This document shows positions 43,160 to 51,985 of a DNA stretch of 64,000 bases, piece by piece (within the stretch, counting starts at the first letter, position 1; every line of letters starts with the position of its first letter). The notes under the pieces were generated by a model. That model did not search any database. It was not told where the DNA came from and worked only from the letters and a program-made list of their open reading frames with translations. This DNA comes from Phytoactinopolyspora mesophila. Lineage in GTDB: Bacteria; Actinomycetota; Actinomycetes; Jiangellales; Jiangellaceae. The stretch is taken from positions 385,076 through 449,075 of the forward strand of contig NZ_WLZY01000002.1 of NCBI RefSeq assembly GCF_010122465.1, given 5' to 3'. The position numbers were made by a program, and so were the translations under genes.

Positions 43160-43897
43160 CTACTGGCTTGGCATCTGGTCCCAGGTTTCGCCGTCGAGGT
43201 GACGTCCGAGAGACTTGGGGGAGCGGCCTCCCCATTGCTTGAAGAAGAATGGCACGCCGGCAATTACGCAGGCGTCGCGGATGCCCCGTACCCAGCGGAT
43301 GTCTACCGGCCGGTAGTTCACGCCTGACTCGCCGCCCGCGATGACCCAATCCATTTCTGTCAGATCTAGCTCGTCGAGGGGCCCGAGCAACGGTTCGCAG
43401 GAGAGGAACCGCACGATGGCGGGGATCTGGCGTAGATGGTCCGCGCGACGGGCCACGTCCATGTGCTCGATCGAGACTCCGAGCCACACGTTTGGCGGCC
43501 ATCGGAGCTGATCGGCGATTCGTGCTGCACGGAGTGGTCGCTTCGTCAGGACTTGGTACGTGTGTTGAGGCGTGTCTGCCATGACGTCGAAGACGTCACG
43601 GACGAACGAGGTTGGCACTTTTGCGTGGAACAAGTCACTCATCGAGTTGACGAAGACTGTGCGTGGTGTGCGCCATCGTCTGGGCTGGTCGAGCGAGCCG
43701 GGATGGATGGTGACCGCGAACCCTGGACCTGAGGTGCGCGGATCACCGTCTTGTTGGTACTTCTCTGTGCCCATGGCCTTGAGCCGTTTCGCGAGGGCCA
43801 AGGCGTAGCAGTTGTCGCAGCCTGCGGAGACCCGATCGCATCCCGTGACGGGATTCCATGTGGCTTCGGTCCATTCGATCCGGGATCGGTCGCTCAT
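43160..43897 (-). CDS. DUF5131 (phage Gp37/Gp68-type) three-Cys protein
   Basis: A 245-residue protein. It starts MSDRSRIEWTEATWNPVTGC and continues DRVSAGCDNCYA, giving the three-Cys motif Cx6CxxC, then HPGSLDQPRRWRTPRTVFVNSMSDLFH, QVLTKRP, NVWLGVSIEH, FLSCEPLLGPL, WVIAGGESG and FFKQWGG. These are the hallmarks of PF07505. The Cys motif suggests an iron-sulphur, radical-SAM-like enzyme, but the chemistry is unknown. ATG at 43897 is chosen because the frame before it is helicase shadow. It is the third gene after TcmP and the helicase. Confidence 0.88.
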   Translation of the reverse strand: MSDRSRIEWTEATWNPVTGCDRVSAGCDNCYALALAKRLKAMGTEKYQQDGDPRTSGPGFAVTIHPGSLDQPRRWRTPRTVFVNSMSDLFHAKVPTSFVRDVFDVMADTPQHTYQVLTKRPLRAARIADQLRWPPNVWLGVSIEHMDVARRADHLRQIPAIVRFLSCEPLLGPLDELDLTEMDWVIAGGESGVNYRPVDIRWVRGIRDACVIAGVPFFFKQWGGRSPKSLGRHLDGETWDQMPSQ

Positions 43898-43943
43898 CGA
43901 CGGTCCGCCTGTCGTTGGGCAGCCACAGGAACAGCCTGTCGCG

Positions 43944-46451
43944 TCACGACTCAACCTTGACGGCGACGCCGTAGTGCGCGGGGAATTCCAGACCGTTGAA
44001 GTGCAGGTGGACGAGCTGCTCCTGGACAGTCTGTGGATCCCGGAATCGATCGTCGACAGCCAAAGCGGTGGCGTAGGCGCGGACGGCACCCATTAGCTTG
44101 TCGTGCATATCAGTGTCCACGGCACGTGTTCCCGTTGGCGGGGTTCCGGTGCGCTCGACAAGGTGTCCAGGGTGGACTATCACGGGCACGAACTGGTTGG
44201 TGCCGGTCAGCGACTGTTCTGCCCAGCGCAGCGAGCCACCGAGCTGGTTGATGTCGCGCTTGGAGATGAGCGCTGCCCGAGCCCCACTCTTGACCTCGAT
44301 GACAAAGCGGTTGCCGTCTGAGTCGGTCCAGAGAACGTCGCTGCCTTTTCGGATCTGTGCCTCGGGCCGCTGGCCAGAAAATCCGAGGTGGTCAGCTAGT
44401 TCGGACCACGCATGCTCGGCCTCTTCCGTCCGCTCGGGGTCCCACTCAAGGTCAGCGATCAGTGCTTCTACGCCGACGCGCAAGTGTCCACCGTCCGTGT
44501 AGCGGTCGGCGAGGTACTTTGTAGCGGCTTCGGCTTGCCGGCGAGTGGGGCGCGAGGACTTGAACTCTAGGCCGGAAATGGGGCGCAGAATCGCGGAGTT
44601 CGAAGCAGTGGCGCCTGCCAGCAGGGTTTGGGCTCGTATAGGGTCGGTGGCGTGCCTGTATGCCGCCGCCTTTTCGGCGAACCAACCGGCCAGCCGATCA
44701 TCGTTCAACACTTGCCGGGCGACATTCACCGCGTTGTCTGCGGCGTCTGCGGCGGCCTCGTGCATGCCGCGTACCGCAGCGTCATAGGCTGCACGCTCAT
44801 GTACCGCGGTGGCGGCCAGCGGAGCGGTTTCGTAGGTGACGTCGAGAAGTGCCTGGCGAGCGGCGGATTTGAAGTCCTCGGCCCCGTCGATGACTTTGCG
44901 GATGAGGTCGACAACGCCGTCCATAGTCACGTCACTTCGGCCTTCAAGAATACGGGCGACCTGCCTGGACAGTTCCACCTGCGCCCGCGTCCCCGGGGAT
45001 AGTCTGCCCCGCACATCTGGGAGGGAGATTAACTCGACGAGCCTGCGGCCCATGACGAGCACTGCGCAGCGATCCTCACGCGACCGGACGCCGCGGCCCA
45101 TGCCCTGCTCGAAACGCTGAACGTGCCGGGTGATGATCGTGTTCGTATCGCGAAGCGCGGTTGCTTCGCGGCGCTCTGACGCCGACGCGGCCTGCGGCAG
45201 GCCGTCGATCACTAGGACGCGGCAAGCGTCGTCCGGAAGGTCGATCCCGTCGTATTGGTTCACGATGACGACGAGGCCGACGGGCTCGGCGCGCAGCCGG
45301 GCGACGGCGGCGTCGATCTCGTCTGCCTTCGACACCGTCTCGTTCGCGACCTCGGTCCACCCCTGCGCACGCGCCCAACTCGGCACGAGCACGACGACGT
45401 TGTCAGTGACGGCTATGGACGCGATTGCCGTCCGGAGTTCGTTATCTGACAGGTCGGGCACGAGCTGTTGGGGGACGAGCACAAGACGGTCGCCGAGGTC
45501 AGCGGCAGAATCGGGCACGATCGGGTTGGCTACGGTCACGGCGTTTGCGGCGAAGTGCGTGACGAGGGCAGAGTCGTTGGCGAGCGTCGCCGTCATGTAG
45601 ACACGCCTTTTGGCTTCGACGTAGCTCGGGAACTGCTGGATCGGTGGCAGGGGCGAGGCGACTTCGATGCCGTTCGTAGTCAACGTCGCCTCGCATACCG
45701 GCAAGTGGTCCTTGAGCAGCGGCCATACCCACTCGAGCATTGGCGAATTTCGCAGAGGATGGAGCACTTTGAGGACCTCGCTGGCCCTGTCCTGCCACGC
45801 CCAGAATGGGATACGCATCACGGCGCCGGGCTCACCGGTCTTGATATCCATCAGCTTGGCCGCTCCCTGAGCTTCCAGGTCGTCCTCGAACAGCTCCATT
45901 AGCGCTGTGTATGCGTCATCGGCCGATGGGATGAGGATTCGGCTGTACTCCTCAAGCCGCGTGATCGCCGAGTGGGCATCGTCGACGACGACCATCCCGA
46001 CCTGCTGGGGTGACTCGCTGTCGGCGAGTCCGAACTTAGTCTTGCCGTTGAACAACACCTGCAGGGACGTAATGCATATCGCCTGCCCTTGACGGAACTT
46101 GGCGTTGCGCGGGTCCGTGACGGCAGAGAGTCCGAGCCTGCGCGCCTCGGCGGCGGCTCGTTCGGCTAGCTGCGGGGTCAGCGCCAAATAGAGCGCGGGG
46201 CCTACGCCGTCGTGCAAGCCCACCTGGAGGATGAGGAGACCGACGATGGTCTTGCCAGTACCGGTGTTCATCTTGACGACCAAGTCAGTTTCATCACGGC
46301 GTGGCGACCAGCGGTCCAGGACGGTGGCCTGGACCTGACGCAGGTACCCCAGGCCCTGCTCTTTGCTTGGTAATGCATCGAACAATGCGACGGGTTCGCG
46401 TATGGCGTTGAGGTCAGTGCCTGCGGTGATGGTGCTGAAGTCGAACTCCAT
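43944..46451 (-). CDS. Superfamily II helicase with C-terminal nuclease-like motif
   Basis: About 835 residues. Motifs: Walker A KMNTGTGKT, DExH variant VVVDDAHSA, motif III YMTATLAND, and RFEQGMGRGVRS as motif VI. Toward the C-terminus, GSDVLWTDSDGNRFVIEVKSG has the D...ExK arrangement of PD-(D/E)xK nucleases. It probably translocates on DNA or RNA and may cut. ATG at 46451 is preferred since GGAGG sits six bases upstream; ATG at 46457 touches that site. It overlaps or abuts the TcmP stop, so the genes are coupled. Confidence 0.82.
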   Translation of the reverse strand: MEFDFSTITAGTDLNAIREPVALFDALPSKEQGLGYLRQVQATVLDRWSPRRDETDLVVKMNTGTGKTIVGLLILQVGLHDGVGPALYLALTPQLAERAAAEARRLGLSAVTDPRNAKFRQGQAICITSLQVLFNGKTKFGLADSESPQQVGMVVVDDAHSAITRLEEYSRILIPSADDAYTALMELFEDDLEAQGAAKLMDIKTGEPGAVMRIPFWAWQDRASEVLKVLHPLRNSPMLEWVWPLLKDHLPVCEATLTTNGIEVASPLPPIQQFPSYVEAKRRVYMTATLANDSALVTHFAANAVTVANPIVPDSAADLGDRLVLVPQQLVPDLSDNELRTAIASIAVTDNVVVLVPSWARAQGWTEVANETVSKADEIDAAVARLRAEPVGLVVIVNQYDGIDLPDDACRVLVIDGLPQAASASERREATALRDTNTIITRHVQRFEQGMGRGVRSREDRCAVLVMGRRLVELISLPDVRGRLSPGTRAQVELSRQVARILEGRSDVTMDGVVDLIRKVIDGAEDFKSAARQALLDVTYETAPLAATAVHERAAYDAAVRGMHEAAADAADNAVNVARQVLNDDRLAGWFAEKAAAYRHATDPIRAQTLLAGATASNSAILRPISGLEFKSSRPTRRQAEAATKYLADRYTDGGHLRVGVEALIADLEWDPERTEEAEHAWSELADHLGFSGQRPEAQIRKGSDVLWTDSDGNRFVIEVKSGARAALISKRDINQLGGSLRWAEQSLTGTNQFVPVIVHPGHLVERTGTPPTGTRAVDTDMHDKLMGAVRAYATALAVDDRFRDPQTVQEQLVHLHFNGLEFPAHYGVAVKVES

Positions 46452-46453
46452 GT

Positions 46454-47590
46454 TCATCCTCCGCTTTCGAGGCCTGCGGCTGTGAGCCGCACGCTTCCGC
46501 CGAGCCGCACGCGCCCGTCGGTTCCGTCGGCGAGGGCGAGCTTCTTGTCGACGAGTATGTCGAGCTCGGGCTTGACCTGGCTCTCCTTGTATACCGTTCT
46601 GTACAGCGCAAACCGGCGGAGATCACTGACGCTGGCGGCATGTTCTTTCGGCTGGTTTCGCAGGTACTGCAATAGCTCTCGTCGCAGTGGCTCGGTAAGG
46701 GGCTCGAGCTTGATGTCGAGCAGTTCCTGATCGGGGTCAGCAGGATCGCGGTACTGGACTCCAGAGATAGGGTCGACTTCCCACATCGCCTCCTTCATCT
46801 TCTGTAGGCCACGAACGTGTGTTGTGCCGAAGACGAGAAAGAGAGACAGTCCACGCGTGTTCACAAGCTCGAACGTCAGCACATATGAAAACCCGGCATC
46901 CTGCAGCACTGTGCGGTACTTGTCCACGACCCACTTGGCCTTGGCGGACTCGGGCTGCTCATCGACGCGGCGCCAATCAGGGTCCCCGAACACGGTGTCG
47001 CCGTGACGTATCCTGTCCACTTTGGCCCACCGGATAAAGTGCTGAGGCTCGAAAGTGATGATCACTTCGCTGGAGGGGTTCTGCGCAATCCTGCGCACGA
47101 GGTCAAGTTTGACGCTGCCACCGAACGTATCGAGCACGACGAGCATCGGCCGACCCCAGGCATTGTGCTCGGTGAGCAACTCGGTGAGCGTCGGGTCGTA
47201 GTCCCCTGTCGCGATGGCAAGGTCGATCCCGTACCGGTCGAGCTGGCGGAGCGGGACGGGCCTCGCCGCCTTCTCCAACTCCTCGCTTAGGCGTTCGGAC
47301 CGCGATTTCTGACTCTCCACGAACAGGAAGCGCAGATCCCGTGCCCGCGTTCGCAGCGCAGGATCCCGGAGCAACGTCTCCAGGGCGATCACAGGTGAAC
47401 CCGGCTCACCACCCACATACACACCAGGGCCAGAGAATCCTTCCGCGTAGGTCACATTGCCCTTCCAGCTTTGGATCATGATGGGCATCCACTTGCTGAG
47501 GTACTGCCTATAGACCTGGTGCTTGGCGAGGGTGTGCGGTTCGGCTAGCCAGACGACGTTGTCGCCTCCCGTCACACCTCCCCGGGTCAT
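46454..47590 (-). CDS. tcmP: Three-Cys-motif partner protein TcmP
   Basis: A 378-residue protein. It begins near WLAEPHTLAKHQVYRQYLSKW and has NVTYAEGFSGPGVYVGGEPGSPVIAL, LRFLFVESQ, MLVVLDTFGG and a long C-terminal winged-helix-like tail. The family regularly pairs with DUF5131 proteins, hence its name. The EGFSGPG and DTFG patterns resemble AdoMet-dependent methyltransferase motifs I and IV, although catalysis has not been shown for the family as far as I know. ATG at 47590 has GGAGG five bases upstream. It is first in a three-gene operon. Confidence 0.85.
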   Translation of the reverse strand: MTRGGVTGGDNVVWLAEPHTLAKHQVYRQYLSKWMPIMIQSWKGNVTYAEGFSGPGVYVGGEPGSPVIALETLLRDPALRTRARDLRFLFVESQKSRSERLSEELEKAARPVPLRQLDRYGIDLAIATGDYDPTLTELLTEHNAWGRPMLVVLDTFGGSVKLDLVRRIAQNPSSEVIITFEPQHFIRWAKVDRIRHGDTVFGDPDWRRVDEQPESAKAKWVVDKYRTVLQDAGFSYVLTFELVNTRGLSLFLVFGTTHVRGLQKMKEAMWEVDPISGVQYRDPADPDQELLDIKLEPLTEPLRRELLQYLRNQPKEHAASVSDLRRFALYRTVYKESQVKPELDILVDKKLALADGTDGRVRLGGSVRLTAAGLESGG

Positions 47591-47868
47591 TCGCACCTCC
47601 ACGTCCGTGCCGGCCTTTTGCAACCTTACTGGTGAATGCGGCCCAGGCTCGACAGCGACGTATCCAGGCGGGGTTGCTACGGCGACAGCCCAGTTCTGGG
47701 CGTGCCCGCGGACGCCAATCCGCGGGCACGAAGAGTGCGCGTGTCAACGGCCATTTCGTTCTCCCCGTGGGCGGCCAGCAGATCTCCCCACTGGTGGCCA
47801 TGAGGTCTTCCCCGGCTGCGGTCAGATCTCTCCCCGCCGTCGGTGTTGTTTGGGTTAGTTGAAGGGTG

Positions 47869-48640
47869 TCACCCCTTTCCGGTGGTCGCTTGGGTGAGCC
47901 GGTAGCTGTCACCTTGAGTTGCCACGATGCGGGCGTGGTGCATGAGGCGGTCGACTGTCGCGGTGGCGAGGGTCTTGGGCATAATTTCGTCGAAGCCCGG
48001 GGGGTGCTGCTGACGGCTAGCGAGAGGCGTTCGTAGGCGGCGTCGACTAGCCGGTAGAAGCCTTCGGCGGGGTCTGGGGGAGACCGGTAGTAGCCCGATG
48101 TCGTCGATGATGACGAGGTCGGAGCGGAGGATGCGGGCCAGCGCTTTGGCGATGGAGTCGTCGGCGCGGTGGCGCCGGATGAGCGCGCCGAGGTTTTCGA
48201 TGGTGAACCACGCCATTGTCAGTCCGGCCTCGACGGCGGCTTGGCCGAGTGCTTCGGTGAAGTGGCTTTTGCCGGTGCCTGATGGTCCGCAGATGTACAG
48301 GTTCTCGCGTCGGTTGACCCGTTCGAGGGTTTTGAGCGCGTCTTGGGTGGGTCTGGGGATGGAGGATGCGGAGTCGTCCTAGTCGCCGAAGGTCTTGCCG
48401 GCTGGGATGGCGGCGCGTTTTCGGCGGGTGTTGAGGTTGGCTCGGTCTCGTCCGGCGGCTTCTTCGGCCAGTAGGACGCGCACGAGTTCGGCCGGGTCCC
48501 ATCGGGGGCTTAGGCGGTGGGGATCAGGTCCGCGAGGTGGCGGCGGATGTGAGGAAGTTTCAGTCTCCGGGTCAGCTCGATCGCCTCGGCGAGGGGTCGC
48601 CGCCAGTGCCGGAGACGGTGGTGCGAAGTGGCGTGTTCAT
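47869..48640 (-). pseudogene. IS21-family IstB helper ATPase, broken
   Basis: Pieces in several frames reconstruct IstB: MNTPLRTTVSGTGGDP, AEAIELTRRLKLPHIRRHLADLIPTA, RDRANLNTRRKRAAIPAGKTFGD followed by an in-frame TAG, the Walker A GPSGTGKSHF, AWFTIENLGALIRRHRADDS, VIIDDIGLLPVS, then a frameshift and FDEIMPKTLATATVDRLMHHA. At least one nonsense codon and two frameshifts are present, so it is inactive. Confidence 0.82.
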
Positions 48641-49350
48641 CAGATCGCCTCCTTGCCGTCGGTGGGGCCAGCGGGGTCGGTGGGGACGCCGAAGGAGGCC
48701 CAGGCGGAAGTGCCCGGCTGGGAGGCTGTGTGTCTCGTTGGCGCGGGTCGGCTCGGTATCGGTGAGCCCGGCCTGGTAGTCCAGGATCGACAACAAGTCT
48801 TTCCGGCAAAACGGCCTGTGGCCGCAGCGGTGCCCAGCGCGCGGTCGACCTGCGTGGGTGAGTGCAGCTTGGCCAGCGCGACGGCCTCGGCCATCTTCGC
48901 CCGCACCCGACGGGTGCCCGCGGCGGCGGCCTCGACCAGCCAACTGGCTGCGCTGGGGCCGAGCATCAAGAACGCGGCCTCGGCGGCGTTGTGGGCGGTC
49001 GGGGTGCGGTCGGTCTCCTTGTTCTCCCGGGGTGGGTAGTGGGCGTCGTCGATGACCGGGCTGCCCGGGGTGCCGCGGTGGTGGCGGGCGGCCTCGGTCG
49101 TGGTGCCGTGGGCCGGGTCGACGGCGGCGATGATCAGCTCGTCGCCGTAGAAACGGGCCCAGACGCGGGTGTCGACCAGCAGGTTGGACACTGAGTAGCG
49201 CACACCCTCCACCGAGATCGTGCCGTCCCAGTTCGCCCGGCGGGTGGTGCCGAACGCGGCGGTGAACGCCGCTTTGGGCAGCGGGTGAAGCCGGCTTTGT
49301 TCCTCGGCGAGCATCGCCGCCGGGCTCAGCCTGGTGGGTACCACGCACAC
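48640..49350 (-). pseudogene. IS21-family IstA transposase, C-terminal remnant
   Basis: The readable part from about 49350 down (PTRLSPAAMLAEEQSRLHPLP, FGTTRRANWDGTISVEGVRYSV, RVWARFYGDELIIAAVDPA) is the C-terminal beta-barrel region of IstA. The DDE catalytic core is missing. The stop overlaps the IstB start (ATGA), the normal IS21 layout. The upstream sequence is unrelated. Confidence 0.8.
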
Positions 49351-49815
49351 GATCATCGCCGACGTCGGGGCCGACGATTTCCAGACCGCTCTAGCGCCAT
49401 CCAAGTACGCAACCTGGCCGAGGTCGGGCTCGTGGTGTTGGGGGCCGAGGGGAGCCCGGAAGTATTGGCAAAGGCCGGTACGAGCCGGATGCTCCGGCTC
49501 GTGCCGGCACTCAGAAAGCCTGCTGAGCAGCAGAAACGGCATCGATCGGCATCATGCGTCACTGTCCGGCTGCTCAGTAGACGGACTTACAAACCAGGGG
49601 TCGCTGGTTCGAGCCCAGCTGCGCCCACACACAAAGGATGCAGGTCAGGTTCCTGTTTTGGTCAGCCCCGATGGCATTGCATCGCTCATGCATCGCTGCG
49701 ACACGCCGGCGGACGGGCCGATGTGTCGGCTTCGCGGCCGTGCTTCGGTCCTGTGAGGGCTTCCGCATGCGAGTTGGTGTCCGCGTCTGACGTCATCAGT
49801 GGGCCGGCTTGTTGA
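49351..49815. other. Gene-free stretch with tRNA scar
   Basis: No convincing protein frame exists between the IstA remnant and the 22-bp repeats. The plus-strand frame from 49285 is not a gene: its TYKPGVAGSSPAAPT segment is the translation of tRNA sequence at 49586-49627. Confidence 0.6.
49586..49627 (+). other. tRNA 3'-half fragment, possible att scar
   Basis: From the anticodon loop onward the bases fit a tRNA: loop CTTACAA (anticodon TAC if placed normally, valine), 3' stem ACCAG, variable GGGTC, T arm GCTGG-TTCGAGC-CCAGC at 49603-49619, and acceptor TGCGCCC plus A. The 5' half does not match: the bases before the loop (ACGGA) cannot pair with ACCAG and no complementary 5' acceptor exists upstream. 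A 3'-half tRNA copy is the usual footprint of tyrosine-recombinase integration. Confidence 0.55.
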
Positions 49816-49895
49816 CGGCAAATCAGGATTGTTCGTTCGGCAGATCAGGATCTAATGGCCGACGAATCGGGATCACTCGGTCGGCAAAACAGGAG
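49816..49895 (+). repeat. Four direct repeats with exact 22-bp period
   Basis: Units start at 49816, 49838, 49860 and 49882: CGGCAAATCAGGAT, CGGCAGATCAGGAT, CGACGAATCGGGAT and CGGCAAAACAGGAG. The period of 22 bases keeps all copies on about the same face of the helix. The array ends 12 bases before the start of the AAA/DUF4143 gene, so it covers its promoter and probably binds a repressor, perhaps the gene product. Confidence 0.75.
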
Positions 49896-49907
49896 TAGTG
49901 TGGCAGT

Positions 49908-51197
49908 GTGATTCTTGATGATGCTGGTTACGGGCTGATCGAGCGACACTTGTTGGCCCAGCTGCGTGAGGTCGGCGAGTATGCCCGAATCGTCTTGGTC
50001 AACGGTCCACGACAAGCAGGCAAAACAACGCTACTGGAACAGCTGCATGCCGAGCTCGGCGGGTGGTTGCGCTCGATGGACGCCGATGTCGAACGTGCGT
50101 CGGCGCGAGCGGATCCCGAAGGGTATGTCATGTCAGCTCCGCGCCCGACGTTCCTGGACGAGGTTCAACGCGTTGGGGACCCGTTGATTTTGGCGATCAA
50201 GATCGTGACTGATCGTGATCGGCGGCCCGGGCAGTTCTACCTGTCGGGCTCGACACGGTTCCTGACCGTGCCAACGATCTCCGAGTCGCTGGCCGGGCGG
50301 ATCGCGGTCCTTGATCTGTGGCCCCTATCGGTCGCGGAACGAGCAGGTGTCGGCCCCCAGTTCATCGAACGGCTACTTGACGGGCCTCAGGCACTCTTGG
50401 CTGCCGATACGGCGCCGGTTACCCGGCATGAGTATCTACAGGTGGCCTGCACGGGTGGATTTCCGGAGGTGGTGCGGCGACCAGTAGGTCGTCCACGGAG
50501 TCGGTGGTTCGCAGACTACTTGCGGACGGTGACGCAGCGCGATGTGCGTGAGCTGAAGCAGATCGAGCAGGTGGAACGGCTGCCTCGGTTCATGCGCTAC
50601 TTGGCCGCGGTCACCGCGCAGGAGCTCAATGTGGCCGAAGCGGCGCGAGTCATGGGGGTTGATGCGGGGACGATCCGTTCCGATCTTGCGTTGTTCGAGA
50701 CGGTCTATCTCGTACATCGGCTACCGGCCTGGTCGCAGAACCTCACCGCGAAGATCAAGAAGCGCCCCAAGATCCACGTCATCGATAGTGGGTTCGCGGC
50801 CTGGCTGCGTGGGCAAAGCGCGGACTCCCTAGCGCGCCCAACAAGCGAGGGTGCCGGACCGATCCTGGAAACGTTCGTGGTCAACGAGTTGATGAAGCTC
50901 CGCGCAGCTGCCGACCTTGAGGTCGACCTGTACCACTTCCGTGATCGCGATGGGCGCGAGATCGACTGTATTCTCCAGACGCCAGACGGTCGCGCGGTTG
51001 GTGTCGAGGTCAAAGCTGCCACAACTGTGAACGCCCATGACTTCAGGCACCTGTCGCTGGCCCGTGATCGCCTTGGCAATCAGTTCGTCGCTGGTGTGGT
51101 CTTCTACACCGGCTCCCGGTCGCTACCGTTCGGCGATCGCTTGATGGCCCTGCCCATCAACCATCTCTGGGGCGGAAAGCCCGTTTCCGCGTTGTGA
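49908..51197 (+). CDS. AAA ATPase with DUF4143 domain
   Basis: A 429-residue protein. Walker A is VNGPRQAGKTTLL near residue 30, and PTFLDEVQRV near residue 80 is Walker B; YLSGSTRFL follows as sensor region, the AAA_14 pattern. The C-terminal DUF4143 domain includes FVVNELMKL...YHFRDRDGREIDCIL and VGVEVKAAT, a PD-(D/E)xK-like fold (D...EVK). The family is widespread and its function unclear; nuclease or toxin-related roles have been proposed. GTG at 49908 is the only upstream start. It is a single-gene unit behind the 22-bp repeat array. Confidence 0.85.
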   Translation: MILDDAGYGLIERHLLAQLREVGEYARIVLVNGPRQAGKTTLLEQLHAELGGWLRSMDADVERASARADPEGYVMSAPRPTFLDEVQRVGDPLILAIKIVTDRDRRPGQFYLSGSTRFLTVPTISESLAGRIAVLDLWPLSVAERAGVGPQFIERLLDGPQALLAADTAPVTRHEYLQVACTGGFPEVVRRPVGRPRSRWFADYLRTVTQRDVRELKQIEQVERLPRFMRYLAAVTAQELNVAEAARVMGVDAGTIRSDLALFETVYLVHRLPAWSQNLTAKIKKRPKIHVIDSGFAAWLRGQSADSLARPTSEGAGPILETFVVNELMKLRAAADLEVDLYHFRDRDGREIDCILQTPDGRAVGVEVKAATTVNAHDFRHLSLARDRLGNQFVAGVVFYTGSRSLPFGDRLMALPINHLWGGKPVSAL

Positions 51198-51290
51198 CAG
51201 CGTGACCAGCACATTCACAGTGTGGGGCAGGTAGGAACTTCCTCGTAGAGCGCCACTGGGTGCTAAAGGGCAGACGCTTCGCGGTTCGGG

Positions 51291-51336
51291 GTCAAGGTTG
51301 TCCTGACGCCTACACTGCCTGATGACTCGTCAGGCT
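51291..51336 (+). repeat. Operator-like palindrome and orphan gene start, copy 1
   Basis: GTCAAGGTTGTCCTGAC is an imperfect palindrome (51291-51307), followed by GCCTACACTG and then ATGACTCGTCAGGCT. The block is closely matched at 53676-53723 in front of the addiction-module antitoxin gene, where the last part is that gene's first five codons. Here the antitoxin codons are an orphan stub before the nucleotidyltransferase gene. Confidence 0.6.
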
Positions 51337-51361
51337 CGGTCAGCGGACAGGGGAGCGTTCG

Positions 51362-51985
51362 GTGGGGATCAACGACCTGAGCGGTGCGGAGCTCGTCCGG
51401 CTGTATGGTCCGTGGGCTCTGCGGACGCCCGCCGACGTGGCCGAGCTCTTCGCTGGCTATCAAGGAACGTGGTGGGTGGCTGGAGGATGGGCGCTGTGGG
51501 CGTTCACTGGCGTGGAGCGGCGGCATGCTGACATCGATCCGTGTGTGTTGCGTTCGGAGCTTCCGGTTCTGTCGGCCCATCTTGTTGGTCGTCTCGACGT
51601 GTGGACGGCGACCGACGGTGCGTTACAGCCGCTCCTTCCGGGCGAAGACGTGCTCCCGGATGGCTGCGATCAGGTGTGGACGAGGCGTAGTGCTCTTGAC
51701 CCGTGGGAGTACGACATCCTCCTCGCGCCCGGTACCGCGGATACGTGGGTCTACCGACGAGACCCCACCATGACGATGCCGATGGCCGACGCGCTCTGGG
51801 AACGCGATGGTGTGCGGTATCTCCAGCCGGAGATCCAGTTGTTGTACAAGGCGGCGGGCATGCGGTCTAAAGATCAGGCTGATTTCGAGGCAACTCTGCC
51901 GCTGCTTGATAAGGAGCGCCGGAGCTGGCTTCTCGAAGGTTTGGTGACGACGTTGCCGGGCCATCCCTGGATCGACCGTCTCTAG
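51362..51985 (+). CDS. Aminoglycoside nucleotidyltransferase-like protein
   Basis: A 207-residue protein with the nucleotidyltransferase signature WWVAGGWALWAFTG...RRHADIDPCVLR (conserved GGW and the acidic DID pair), followed by LQPEIQLLYKAAGMRSKDQADF typical of the aminoglycoside adenylyltransferase-like family PF10706. It could modify an aminoglycoside or related compound, but many members have unknown substrates, so resistance should not be assumed. GTG at 51362 is used; the regulatory block at 51291-51336 lies upstream. Confidence 0.78.
   Translation: MGINDLSGAELVRLYGPWALRTPADVAELFAGYQGTWWVAGGWALWAFTGVERRHADIDPCVLRSELPVLSAHLVGRLDVWTATDGALQPLLPGEDVLPDGCDQVWTRRSALDPWEYDILLAPGTADTWVYRRDPTMTMPMADALWERDGVRYLQPEIQLLYKAAGMRSKDQADFEATLPLLDKERRSWLLEGLVTTLPGHPWIDRL

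Noticed and set aside
49285-49815. 176-codon plus-strand frame
   Set aside because: Its KPGVAGSSPAAPT portion is a translated tRNA fragment and the rest is antisense IS21 sequence.
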